Positions 1 through 11,639 of a stretch of DNA of 64,000 nucleotides are shown piece after piece (the stretch's first letter is position 1; the number at the start of each line of letters is the position of its first letter). Where the stretch lies: positions 53,877,433 to 53,941,432 of the forward strand of contig JBCFYV010000100.1 in assembly GCA_039000515.1 (NCBI GenBank), given 5' to 3'. The position numbers were made by a program, and so were the translations under genes. Source of the stretch: Timema cristinae. Its lineage: Eukaryota; Arthropoda; Insecta; Phasmatodea; Timematidae. Below the pieces are notes generated by a model, which made no database searches, was not told the origin of the DNA, and saw only the letters and a list, made by a program, of their open reading frames with translations.

Positions 1-2
1 AG

Positions 3-363
<361 letters not shown>

Positions 364-625
364 TCAACCATGGCGTGGGGCCCTCTAAGACGCGGGGCCC
401 TAGGGGGTCGCCTATTTCGCCTTATGGTAGAGCCATCTGTTTCTATATCGATTAGAATAATGACTTGAAGAGACAATAGTAAGGCATGTTGTGAGAATTT
501 CCGGCCACCGAGGATCAAACCTGGGCTAGTAAGGTCAGATATCCCACGATTTCGGAAATACCACTCACTCGTTAATGACTCTGCCCACATGACTTTTTCC
601 GCATAGTTTTCTATCATTATTTTTA

Positions 626-863
626 TAGCACCGCGTCTTACTACCCGTTCGGGTTATACGCTTTAAGTACTAATTACGCTAATGGATTGGGAAGGTTGAC
701 TTAGAGGAAGTGAACCCGCATTTGCGTGGAGGGAGAGTAGAAAACCATTTAGGAAAAACCACCCCCAGTTCACCAGACCGAGATTCGAACCTCAATCTCC
801 CCGTCCTCGGCGGTCAAGCTCAACATGACTAGCGCGTTAGCCAACTACGTCACCGAGGCGGGT
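626..863 (-). mobile_element. SINE group A, full length, inverted to the first copy
   Basis: Same element in reverse: tail tagcaccgcgtctt first, head ending gaggcgggt. About 240-bp arms separated by 377 bases from the copy at 3-248. Confidence 0.85.
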
Positions 864-865
864 CA

Positions 866-1537
866 TAGTTTTCTAAATATATCTCATTCCATACCCAATA
901 ATATAAATATATATATATTATTAATGATAAAGCTCAGTGGTAGGTCGCTTAGCCCTATGGGTACGAGAACCACAGTTTGGGCTCTAAGCTACTTCATACT
1001 TACGACCAAGTTAAATCCATTCGTATTTTTTAAATATTATTAAAATGCCACAGTTATCCGCATACGACATGATTAGCTTTTATTTCGCGCATGCTTTTGC
1101 ACAGCTTTCCCACAGTTTTGTAATTTTAACGAAGACAATTTATATAATGAGAAGAGCCTTCATGACGGCAGATGTCGTCAAAGAGACGAAAACAGGATGC
1201 TGGGCAGCAATTAAAAGCGCCCTTTTATAGCATTTAAACGCCTGGCAACTGGCCCAGAGTTTGTCAAACTGTCCTCTGCGAAGCCCTTGGGTCTCGTCAT
1301 AGTCATCTCAAGCTCAGTGAGACAATGTTAGAATATTCTTTATTTGTTTTAATACCACGATATAAAGTTATTCATAAGGATTGCCCCCTTTTTTTTAGTA
1401 AAGGATCTTGACCTCCTATAGTATAATTTCGGTAGAAAGAAAGTTTTAGAAGATACAAACTTACTCTATATCAATTTACTCTGCTACTATTGTTATTTTA
1501 TCGGTTATCACATGATTTAACGTTTCAATAAGTGAAA
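866..1537. other. Region without recognised feature
   Basis: Mixed AT-rich DNA with no convincing exon, tRNA or repeat copy. Confidence 0.5.
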
Positions 1538-1832
1538 ATAGATCTAGATTTTTTTATTTGAGGTATTTAACGTGCACTTTCTGAACCAATTGATTATGTC
1601 TGCACACGAGAATGTCTATCTATGAACGAGAAAGAAAGGGCATATAAATTACGCCGGTAAAGGTATTTTCACAATCTTCCAAGGGTTCTTTTTAAATGTC
1701 ACAATCGAAGGAAGATGCGCTATGGAGTTTAATCACTAAAGAAAGATCCGTCGACCCTGGTTGGGGTTGAACCCAAGAACATCGGCTCCCAAGGCGAGCA
1801 CTTTACCTAAAGACCACCAAGGTCAACTACAT
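1538..1832 (-). repeat. Dispersed repeat E
   Basis: Shares ggtatttaacgtgcactttc, aaaggtattttcaca and a tRNA-like end (gttgaacccaagaaca) with 47378-47686 and with the split copy at 39318-40990. Confidence 0.7.
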
Positions 1833-1949
1833 CTGGTAGGTTTTCTAGTTGTAACAAAAAGTGGGATGCGGAGAGGGGGTTAGTGGTCTAGATCTTGGTC
1901 ACGTGACCTTCTCTTACCTCTGCTCTCCTGGCGTTTGGAGGAACTCATT

Positions 1950-2167
1950 AAGGGGAGTCCCACTGTCCCCAGATGGTAGGATGATGTTGGAAAACAGAGG
2001 GATCCGAACCACGGTGGAGGCCTGGCATTCCACACATTCACAAGATGTCTTGTCAGAGGTGAAGGAAGGGTTTGGTAATCAGATAAATCTGTGCCGGGAC
2101 CGAGGATTGAACCCCAGACCCTTAACAAAGGAGTCTTGACACGTTACCCCTAGACCACCAGGCCCCC
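1950..2167 (-). mobile_element. SINE group B head, variant tail
   Basis: Group B head (ggattgaacccc at about 2104, agaccaccaggcc at the end) and body (ggatccgaaccacggtgg). The rest toward 1861 does not carry the common tail, so this is a variant or a chimera. Confidence 0.65.
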
Positions 2168-2439
2168 TGTTATTCATATGATATTCGGACTACACCTTTC
2201 AGGGTAAACAATAGTGTACATTCGCCCTGGGTAAGAAAACGATCGACGGTACCTTCCCCCCACCCCTCTTAAGGTCCGGTGCACACATCCAGGTGTTTTT
2301 TAACGTGCTACTGGACAAATCAATACACCGCCATCAGAGATGGATGTGATGTATATCGGAGATGAAGTGTAATCTTGACTTATCCTGTATACAATCCGAT
2401 TAATAACATTAGAAAATGGTTACGTTGATTTTGTTCTCG

Positions 2440-2790
2440 AAATAAGGTACTGCGGCTTCTACATGCACGCAAACGAGTGTGTACCGCAACCGCACCGGAG
2501 GTTATGTGTACACTGCTCCATCTCTTACAGTATCCCAAACCATAATACCGCAACCGCACGTTAAAAACAACCCCGGACGGATGTGTGCGCCGGGCCTCAG
2601 GAGTTAAGGCACACACGTGCTAACGACGATGGTGCTAGCCGGTTCTATATCCGCAGGTGACGTCACTTCCTCCGCCACGCTACATCTCCCCCTCTTCAAC
2701 ACCGGTTCTCGACAAACGGGTATTACCTGCCCAAGAAATGTTTCGCGCGGAACAAGAGGACTCAGGAGGAGGGGGGGCCATGATGTTGGA
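2440..2790. promoter_or_regulatory. CpG-rich patch with a TGACGTCA site
   Basis: Unlike its flanks, this stretch is rich in CpG. It contains two copies of accgcaaccgcac and a perfect TGACGTCA at 2658-2665 followed by cttcctcc (ETS-like). No convincing coding exon adjoins it on either strand. Possibly a promoter whose exon I cannot recognise. Confidence 0.3.
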
Positions 2791-3756
2791 TGTCACTTTC
2801 AATTTTCTATAAACATTTGACACGTCTTCTGATACTGGAATCTGGTTGGGTCACTTGCTATCCGTTTCGGTGGCGAATGGTCTTAACGACAGCGTTTTTG
2901 TTTGTTTTGTTTTTTCAAAATGTGCTTCGCCATATTTATCTCAAGCTCCACGTGGCGATTTTTAGAATATTATTTATTTTAGGTATTTAAGAGCGTTCAT
3001 CATAGCAGGCCTAACTCAGCACGGGGTACGGGAGTTATCGGGGAAAGAAATGAACAAGATATGCCGGAAATGTGTGCAGCGCATTCGTATTTTAATAACT
3101 ACTCATAATTTTCCGCGGTGACGATGGAGGACAAAGCGATAAATTTCTTGCTAATAACTACAGTAAAGTCTGTTCAGCGTAGGAATTGTTTTCTGAAAGG
3201 CCTTTTTCCCTACCAGAACTCTAATATATAGTAGGATATTGGTAGGAAAAAAGACCTTTCAGAGAGTAATGTCTACCGTGAATGTAGAATATGTCCCTAT
3301 TATGACGGAATAAAGATTTGTGCACAGTACTTATCTTGTGAAGCCATTCTAAAATGGTCAAAAACTATCTCTTTAATGCACTTTTTATCCAAATATATTC
3401 GCTAAAAGAAGGCGGCCACTATGGAGGTTTTTTTTAATGTAGGCATTATGAACCTAGAGATGAACATTTTGAATAGAAAAATTCTCTGCAGTGGCAGCTT
3501 ACGGTTAAATTGTGAAGGGGGCACCTAGATCCTATTATACTTCAAAATATAGTGCGTTAAGAGACGAGTGGGATATCACAAAGTGGGGGAGAAGTAGATA
3601 GGAAGCACCGAGGTTAGAAGGGGGGGGGGGACGACAAATTTCGGGCCAACCTTAAAATTATTTTAATTAACTTATTGATGATAAAAAATTCTAAGTATGA
3701 TTTATGAACATAGCGGGTCGACAAAGGCTTCTATTCATTTCTTTACTGTTTTTTAG
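2791..3756. other. Region without recognised feature
   Basis: No coding signal. Contains an imperfect hairpin near 3195-3265 (gaaaggcctttttcccta / aggaaaaaagacctttc) and a G run at 3620. Confidence 0.5.
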
Positions 3757-4275
3757 CACCGCGTATTACTACCCGTTGGGATTATACGCCTGCTTACTCT
3801 AATTATTATTATTAGCACCGCGTCTTACTACCCGTTCGGGTTATACGCACTTACGCTAATGTGTAATGGTAGGGTGATTGTGAGATGAAATGGAGGACCT
3901 AGTTTAACGTGGAATCCGAACCACGTGGTGGCCTGGCATTCCCCACATTCACAAGATGTCTTGTCAGAGATGAAGGAAGGGTTTGGTAATCAAATAAATC
4001 TGTGCCGGGACCGAGGATTGAACCCCGGCCGCCAGCACAGAAGTCTGACACCTTACCCTAGACCACCAGGTCACCGTTTACTCTAATAATGTGTTAAGGG
4101 TGAAGAAGGTTGAATGTAAATTACACCCGCATTTATGAGGAGTGAGTGTGAAATCATTTAGGAAAAACCTACCTCAGTGCACCCGACCGGGATCGAACAC
4201 CGATCTCCCTGTCATCGGCAATATAGTTTATCGCGAGAGTAGCGCGTTAGACCATGCGAACACCGAAGCTCCTTT
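3757..4275 (-). mobile_element. SINE group C host of the nested SINE B
   Basis: Tail tagcaccgcgtattacta at 3757-3803, then after the insert the body and head (gggatcgaacaccgatctcc, gcgttagaccatgcg). An older, more diverged copy. Confidence 0.75.
3804..4077 (-). mobile_element. SINE group B, full length, nested in an older SINE
   Basis: (ATT)n, tail tagcaccgcgtctt, body, and tRNA-like head to accaggtcacc. ttactctaat at 3794-3803 and 4078-4087 is a perfect 10-base duplication inside the group C copy that surrounds it (3757-3803 and 4078-4275). Confidence 0.9.
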
Positions 4276-4537
4276 GATTATGTTTCTGGTGTTAACATCC
4301 TCAAGAGAAACTAATCTTAAGAAAAAACGTAGACATTTGGGATATCTTGATTATATTAGTTCCATTTAATTAGTTGAAATTATTTTACAGAAATAATACT
4401 TGACAATTTCCCGTTTTGGTAAATTTCCCATCTCTATATGAACCAACAACTTTGCGGGTACAAAGTCAAAGACAAATTAATATATCTGAGGGTACGCGAA
4501 CAAAAAAAAAAAAAAAGGGTTGACTACAATAGTGGTC

Positions 4538-4872
4538 ATACCATGGTGTCTACTAAACTTGACCAATGAAATCCTCGACCTTATCCCTGATTTTCCCTGA
4601 TCATTTCCTAAAATTCCCGACTAAAAAAGTATGTCACATCCTTCTAACTCGCCCATCCCCCTCCCCCCTCGTTTTTCTAATAATCTTTTTTATGAATAAT
4701 AATAAGTTTTAAAATTTGAATAATTTTTTTAAATTTGTATTATAATTGTTTACTAGGAATTAAAAATATATTACACAGCTACGAACAAAAAAATGACAAT
4801 TTACTGATTTAATGATTATTGTATATCATATTTTGAGTAAAATATCATTTTCACGGATTTTATTGTGGATTT
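4538..4872. repeat. Dispersed repeat F (probable non-autonomous DNA element)
   Basis: Starts ggtgtctactaaacttgacc and contains ttccctgattttccctgatc. Matches 15220-15648 over most of its length. Confidence 0.65.
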
Positions 4873-5040
4873 ACCTCAAGGTTCGAATACTGGTCGGGTG
4901 TGCAGAGTTTTATCCATGAACAATTTTCCACTCTCCTTCCAAGCAAATGCGTCTTCAGAATTCAACCTTCCCATCCATAACTCACGAGCGTAACTAGTAT
5001 ATATATGCGTCCAACTCGAAAGGGTAATAAAGACGCGATA
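4873..5040 (+). mobile_element. SINE group C, head-truncated
   Basis: B box ggttcgaatac, body (cactctccttccaagcaaat) and tail (ggtaataaagacgcg). Confidence 0.6.
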
Positions 5041-5552
5041 AGAAAGAGAGAAAAAAAATTATCGAGGGAAATTAACTGCATGGATGTGTTCCTCCACAAG
5101 ATCAAAGGTTACTTTATTTTTGGGAGTAATCAACATCACCCCCCTCCCTCTTGAACACACGAGGGGGGGAAGGGCGAGTAAACTGTCCCGACAAGATGCA
5201 AGCAGCACCCCCTAGTCGTTCTGTGGACGGACCAACATCTGCCCAACAATATTATTTCAAGTGCTCAGTACTTATGTTCATAGGGACAGCCTTGTAAACA
5301 TATTTGTAATTTCTTACGACCCCTAAGGAAGAGAATTGTTATGATCGGCAGGAAAAAAAACAACTCGATATTTTGATAAGTGTCAACGTTTCATAACCAT
5401 TTGAAACCGAAAGCGTTGTTTAAGCAATGCCGTCTGTCTGTCCATCATACTACTATAAAGCCACATGGCCAACTCCCTCAATGACATTGTTATTTATTTC
5501 TTATACAGCCCTATCCCTTAAGGCGGCTAGAAAATTTATAAGATCTAATTTT

Positions 5553-5808
5553 TACCCGCCTCGGTGGCGTAGTTGGCTAACGCGCTAGTCGTGTTGAGCT
5601 CGACTGCTGAGGACGGGGGAGATCGAGGTTCGAACTGGGGTCGGGTGAACTGGGGGGGGGGGGGGGTTCCTAAAATGGTTTTCCACTCTCCCTCCACGCA
5701 AATGCGGGTTCACTTCCTCTAATTCAACCTACCCAATTCCTAATCCATTAGCGTAGTTAGTACTTAAAGCGTATAACCCGAACGGGTAGTAAAACGCGGT
5801 GCTAAATA
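5553..5808 (+). mobile_element. SINE group A, full length, with target duplication
   Basis: Head acccgcctcggtggcgtag to tail gcggtgctaa. Flanked by atctaattt at 5543-5551 and 5817-5825. Has an expanded G run at about 5651-5667. Confidence 0.88.
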
Positions 5809-5825
5809 TTATTAAAATCTAATTT

Positions 5826-5945
5826 CAAGTATTCATACGTCAAGTCATGTGATCTGCAGTTATGACTTTGGAGAGGTATTATCAATACCTATAAAATAAC
5901 AAAAATAATATAATAAAATGTTATCAATATTGTTTTGTATGAAAA
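5826..5945. repeat. Dispersed repeat G
   Basis: gtcatgtgatct...attatcaatacctata...atgttatcaat pattern shared with 11513-11635 and parts of 54948-55720. Confidence 0.5.
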
Positions 5946-6320
5946 ATAAAATAGCCTACTTTCTAATATTTTTTCTTACTACTACTAAAATCCTATAATA
6001 AATAAATGATTCTCACATGAAGGTCGAGGGAATGACGTCCTCAAGTCCTCCTTAAGACGCTTTAAACCGGTGACCTTGAATAAATGTCCACGTGACCGAA
6101 AATATAAGATAGAGGTAAACGATAAGACTTGAACTTTGAATAGATTAGCCTCGAGATAAAGAGTTCGTTGAACCTGTGTTTGTGATCATTCTAGTCTTAC
6201 GTGATGGGGGAGGGGGGGGGGATACATTTCAAACGGTATTAATAAATGTAATGATTCCTTGCGTTCCGAACAATACGCAACCCGTCGGCCTGTGATTAGT
6301 TTACCAGTCTAGCAAGCAAC

Positions 6321-6395
6321 AGCCGTGGGCAAACTACGGCACGCGGACCACAAGCAGCCCATCACGTATTTTTATATGGCTCGCGAACTATAATC
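6321..6395. mobile_element. hAT-like terminal fragment
   Basis: cagccgtgggcaaactacgg with gcacgcggaccac resembles a common hAT terminus. A similar right-end signal (gggtcgcgacccaaatgag, near 6979) occurs about 650 bases away, but a SINE lies between, so I do not join them. Confidence 0.4.
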
Positions 6396-6636
6396 TATCC
6401 ACGAAAAAATAAAAATACTAGAATAAAGAAACCTATTCGTATGGAGGTAGGTCTTTTATCTACAATTCAACTTAAAAAACTTTATATGACAGACCTACCA
6501 TTTAAATAAACCAGAATTACAGCGTCTTGAAGAAACATATACATTCTACAATTCTCTTGAATATGACAAAACATCGCAAACATTCAATATTTTGCTATAA
6601 ATAAAACAATCTATTATTAATAATAATAATAATATT

Positions 6637-6880
6637 TAGCACCGCGTCTTACTACCCGTTCGGGTTATACGCTTTTAGTACTAATTACACTAATGGATTA
6701 GGAATTGGGAAGGTTTAATGGGAGGAAGTGAACCCGCATTTGCGTGGAGGGAGGGTGGAAAACCATTTAGGAAAAACCACCCCAGTTCACCCGACCGAGA
6801 TTCGAACCTCGATCTCCCTGTCCTCAGCAGTCGAGCTCAACACGACAAGCGCGTTAGCTAACTACGCCACCGAGGCGGGT
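6637..6880 (-). mobile_element. SINE group A, full length
   Basis: Tail tagcaccgcgtctt preceded by (TAA)n, head ending gaggcgggt. Flanked by aacaatc at 6605-6611 and 6881-6887. Confidence 0.87.
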
Positions 6881-7377
6881 AACAATCAAATAATCTACTC
6901 AAAACTCGCGACTATACACGGTTCGACTATCGTCCGATTAGGGTTGGATTCTGTAAATCTTGTGGTTCCAAAACTTAGGGTCGCGACCCAAATGAGGGCT
7001 TTAAGGTATTCCAGAAGGTCGCGGTAAATATTAAAATTACTAACAATTCCTCAACCTGGACCATTTTGAAGATCATTGCAACAATGACAATTTAGTCTAA
7101 CTCTGTTGACAAGGATTTTCAGTTCTCGTAGCAATCACAGGCGGCTACAAAACTTTTACTATAAAATTCCACGAATTTTCCAGTTTTACCAATTTTTTTT
7201 TATAATATTACAGTGAGTCATATTTTCTAAAACAATCCCAACAGTTAATAAACATCAATAATATTATAAGTGCTTTATCCAGTATTTAATGTTTTCGGTA
7301 TTATTTGTATTCCTGCGTAGATTTGTTATAAAATAAACCCTGTAGAATAATCTCATGTTAGCATAGTTAACCAAATG

Positions 7378-7575
7378 ACCCGCTTCGGTGGCCGCGTGGT
7401 TTAACGCGCTATTCTCGTATTAGAGTAGACTGCCAAAGACGGGGTTCGATCCCGGTCTGTTGAAATGAGGATGGTTTTCAACTCTCCCTCCACGCAAATG
7501 CGGATACACTTCCTCTAAACTTAACATTCCTCATCCTTAACCCATTAATGTTACTTGTGAACAAATGACAAACGC
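7378..7575 (+). mobile_element. SINE group C
   Basis: Head cccgcttcggtggccgcgtg, B box ggttcgatccc, body with cactctc-like and cacgcaaatgcgg words; tail degraded. Confidence 0.7.
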
Positions 7576-7594
7576 CCGACTAAATGAATTAAAG

Positions 7595-9720
7595 ATGCCC
7601 AAGCCAAAAAACAGACCCTGTTATAGAAAACAAAAAAAAAGGGGGGGGGGGGTGGAATGAGACGATATTAAATGTTTTCCTGGGAGGGGCGACGGATAAA
7701 AAGTTAACAGCTTGAAATCCTATTAATTTTGGATTTTTTTTTTAAAAACAAATGTTGGCTGCTGTAGTAAATAAATCGTGGAAAAAAAAAAAATTAGTCG
7801 TTGTATTACTAGTACACTTGTACGCCAGAGGTTAGGTTAAAGTAAATCAAGATAAGTTAAGGAGGTCGACATTTGGGAACGTAGAGATCTAGTGGCAATT
7901 TTTCAGGGTCTGTAAACTCTACCCGTTAAAAACAAATGGTGGAGGGGGACGGGGGGGGGAATAATGACGTATCAATTCTTAAGTTTCCAAAGCAGCCAGC
8001 ACGTGATTTAAAAAAATAAAAAATATCAGGAAATGTACCAATGCCGAATTGGTGCTTTTCAGTCTTCGTAGTATTCCGTCGGCGACTGCACAGACAAAAA
8101 AAAAACAACAACCAAGGATACCCACCCTCTTTACTACCTACGTTTTTTTTTTCTTTTGTCGAACCCAGAGCACGGGGTACTTAGCGACATGTCTTGGGTG
8201 AAACGGGGTCTCCCTCCCCCCCCCCCGCCATTACATCAATACACGAGACAAAAGGTACGCCGGGAAGTAAAGAAAGAATGAGAGAGCTATAAGGGAAGAA
8301 GGTGGAGGTGGGTGGCGGAGTGGGGTGGTGCTGGAAAGAAAAGGTGGATGGCTGGCAGGCCCAGAGAAGGTTGGCAAGAACCGAGGAACCGGGATTTGTG
8401 GGGAGAAAAGTCTCTAAGGTGTTCGCTATACAGGGATGGGCGGCAGATGGTCTTTGATTGTGTGTGTGGAGGGGAAGGTTGGGGGGGGGGGGTAGGACTA
8501 TCCAACAGCTGCTATTTAGGCTCAGCTGCTTTTACGTATACATCATAACTTCACACACAGAGATATCGAACAAGTACAACGATAAAAAAAAAACAGGGCG
8601 CAAGGTGCTATTAAAAAAATGCGCAAAGGTAGGCACGCTCCCTCGCCTCTAAAACCCTTTTCTCACCTCCGGGCAACATAAAAACTATGGGTGATACTTA
8701 AAAAGTCGTGTCATTTAGGATTCCCGGGCAAAATGATTGGAAAATACCCCCCACCCCCTTCAATGTATGGTCAATGTTGATATCTACGCAGCAACACACC
8801 AAATTATCCTTACCTGTGGTTTTCTTTTTACAAACACGAGTTTGTCTTCTATTCTGTTTGAATAAAAAAACTGTATCTATTCAAAATCTGAATTTGATAA
8901 CGATTCGTTACCTTTTGCGTAATATCAAAGTATTCAATTATGTTGTTTTTTCCTACATGTCCAGTCCATATTGTTGTACTGTTGTTTAAAAGGACAATTT
9001 TTGCTGTTCTTTTCTTAAAATAATATTAAAACTAAATCGAACTAAAGTCCCAAAATTAATTATCAGCAAAATTTAGTTTTAAAAAGAGGCTCAATTCAAA
9101 ATTGGTAAAAATAGTCTCAGACGAACGTCTTAATAATAAATGTTTCTGAAAATAAATATAATTTGTAAAATTACGCTGAAAACATAAAATTTTGTTTGTT
9201 TTTATTTCAAATTGTAACCTTGATAATGAATTGTTGCAAAATATTTAATAGGCTAAACGATAATCTAGTGAAAGAATTACAAAATTATTAGATTAGATTT
9301 TTGATAATAGTATGAAATAAACACAAATTTATAAGCTCCTTTACTTTTGGTGTTAATGATGTAATGAGTGAGAAATTAAAATATAATTTTAGAAGCGAAG
9401 GAAAAATATGACTCATAATCAAAGAATCCACAGGCTATAATATTAATATTCGTTATCTGTGGAAAAAAAAAAAGTTACGAGATCCAATAACATTTTTCTT
9501 ACATTAAAGCTAGGCCTAGTTCTAAATCAATAAACAAAAAAAAATTGAAAATCTACCAGTCGTATCTGCATTTTACGTGCACACAAAAACAAAATGCACG
9601 ACGAAAAAAAAAGTGTAATGCATTCGGCGTTAAGGTTGTATTACTCAATCATTACGGTGTGCTGTTAAAGAATAAGCAAAGAAGAAAGTATAGGATGATA
9701 TAACAAAAAGTAACGTTCGC
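7595..9720. other. Low-complexity region
   Basis: Many homopolymer runs (G runs at 7641, 7950 and 8480, a C run at 8216) and a purine-rich stretch at 8270-8480. Open readings here are compositional artefacts. Confidence 0.5.
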
Positions 9721-9721
9721 T

Positions 9722-9870
9722 TTCGATTGGCCGAATAAGTTGGGCGGGTGGAGCTGGCTGGCTGGTTCGATTTGGGTGAAGGGCCTCGGATTCTGTTGGC
9801 CGTGACATTCACTGGTTTCATTGCACTTTCAGCGAGAGAGAGAGAGAAAGAAAGAAATAAAAAACCAACA
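9722..9870. promoter_or_regulatory. GC-rich patch with CCAAT, GC box and GA repeat
   Basis: Inverted CCAAT in cgattggccgaa near 9726-9735, a GC box (gggcggg, about 9742) and a GA-rich run at 9835-9860, in otherwise AT-rich DNA inside the presumed first intron of the 10459 gene. It could be an intronic enhancer or alternative promoter. Motif evidence only. Confidence 0.3.
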
Positions 9871-10118
9871 AAAACAAAGCACGGTTTTTAAACGCAGTCT
9901 CGGCCAAGTTCCTTCACCATGATAATTAAATATGTATTGTTGAGTAACAATGTGAGAAGACTACAGCTGGAGATGAAACATCGATAAAGGATTTTTTTTT
10001 CCTGGGTAGGATCCTTTGTGTTAACACGAGCAAACACCACTGGGAGAAAAAAAAAAACACCACCCCTTAGGCGTAGACAAAAATCAAGAAAACTAACATT
10101 TAAATGTATTTATCTTAC

Positions 10119-10459
10119 CTGTCGGAACTTTCAGAGCTGTCGTAACGGTCGGCACATCTTTTCTTTCTGCAATTTTCTTCGTTATTCGGACAAAGAGTCG
10201 AAAACTCCACATGATCGGAGGCAGAAGATCCACCACCACAAAGCATTTCAGCTGCTTGCACACCGACCAAACCATTCAAACGAAAATTCGAACACAACTC
10301 CCCATTGTCGTCGCGGATGTAGAATGATGGTTTCGAGGCGTTCAATCCCTTCGCATTTAAACAGTCTTTGTGAGAAACACTCATCAAATCCACACCGTCT
10401 ACCATTAAAGTTTCTTTAGCACTAATTCTTGTCCCTTCCACACACACTCCGTCTGCCAT
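10119..10459 (-). CDS. First coding exon of an unidentified gene
   Basis: A 113-residue open reading from ATG 10459 in a strong context (caagATGGC) to a GTAAGA donor at 10118. The final codon is split (AG|N), so the next residue is Ser or Arg. The protein begins MADGVCVEGTRISAKE, has six cysteines and ends in a basic then acidic Ser-rich patch (CRKKRCADRYDSSESSD). I do not recognise the family and assign no function. The higher GC and CpG content than its surroundings, the Kozak context, the good donor and the compact upstream promoter argue that it is real. I found no continuation exon on the minus strand between 1 and 10100, so intron 1 probably runs past the left edge. An open reading on the other strand over the same bases is its shadow. 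Confidence 0.65.
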
Positions 10460-10479
10460 CTTGTTCGGCACGCACGGAA

Positions 10480-10575
10480 ACTGTCATGACGTCACGAGAA
10501 AGAAGGGGAGGGATGTGACGTCACGAGTTCTTCCCCACCCTTCGGGTAGGCACTCTTACTGTTCATTGGCCGAGG
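10480..10575 (-). promoter_or_regulatory. Promoter with two CRE sites and a CCAAT box
   Basis: Two perfect TGACGTCA palindromes at 10487-10494 and 10516-10523, both followed by CGAG and 29 bases apart, lie 28 and 57 bases upstream of the ATG at 10459. An inverted CCAAT (attgg, 10565-10569) lies about 106 bases upstream. TGACGTCA is the consensus for CREB/ATF bZIP factors. Such TATA-less CRE/CCAAT promoters usually drive broadly expressed genes; that use here is inferred. Confidence 0.6.
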
Positions 10576-10599
10576 AACAATTACATAATTTACTACAAC

Positions 10600-11510
10600 C
10601 AGTATAATTACTTCGCGCTGACATATCAAATATGAATGTTTAACCCATTGAACCTAAATACCTAATAATAAAAAAAATAGTGATGACTTATAAATTGTCG
10701 TTACCAACTGCCAACAATTTTGCTTGAAAGCCCACAAGAATGTTATTTTTTGTAGTTGTGTTGCTATATTTTACAAATTTAAAATTTATATTTGTGCATT
10801 TTAAAATACTGTTATGTTAAAATTATAATTATCTCCCTATTTCACTACCTTGGGCTAGTTTAGTTAATTTGAAAATAATGTTTAATTATCTTAAACAGCC
10901 TATATGTTTACTTTTTAAATAATAAACCTGAATGAATTTTTTAACAAAACTAAATGTTTAATTAAGCACAAGGTGTGCAATTTCTAGTCAATTGCTTCAA
11001 GTTATTCTTTGAGTCTAAAGAACAATAAAACAAGTTAAAACTACATCTTTTTGTGTGAAATATGTAAAAGAATTAAAAAAAAGCATGCAAAAACTATCAT
11101 GGAAGAACGATATGAACATAATTTGATTCTAACATTCAGTAAAATAGGCTACAATGACAAAATCATTCAAGTTAAAACTTTAAAATAAATTTGATTTTTC
11201 AGTAAAAATGTATCAAAAGTTAAGTGCCATAAAGCATGGAAACTACAATTTAATATCAAATATTATATGGTTTTTAAATATGAATAATGTGTACATTAAA
11301 TACATATTTTTATGGCTCAACTTATGGACCTATAATCAAAATGCAGGACACAGGAAACATGGAACCTTCTCTACAAGAAAATATCAAAATTGCATATTAG
11401 ATTGTATTTCTATTCATTGTTGAAACAATACTGGTTCTCATGTACATATTAAGATACAGTTCAATTTTTTAAAGGAAGGACCTTCTCTGACAGTTATAAA
11501 AGTTACTAGA
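10600..11510. other. AT-rich intergenic DNA
   Basis: No coding or repeat signal recognised upstream of the 10459 gene beyond its promoter. Confidence 0.5.
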
Positions 11511-11512
11511 TC

Positions 11513-11635
11513 TACTTTCATGTATTCATCTATCAGTCATGTGATCTTCCTTCAGTTATCACTTTTGATAGATATTATCAATTACTATAAATTAACAAAA
11601 ATATCATAAAACATTATCAATGTTTACCTATAAAA
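11513..11635. repeat. Dispersed repeat G
   Basis: cagtcatgtgatcttcc, agatattatcaattactata, aaaacattatcaatgtt. Confidence 0.5.
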
Positions 11636-11639
11636 AAAA

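Noticed and set aside
6728..7027. Small proteins such as [15 protein letters not shown] found in several places
   Set aside because: They are readings through SINE group A copies.
8287..8548. Overlapping open readings on both strands
   Set aside because: Purine-rich low-complexity DNA, no conserved motif.
10018..10419. Plus-strand open reading of 133 residues
   Set aside because: It overlaps the minus-strand first exon, starts in low-complexity sequence and has no recognisable protein features.
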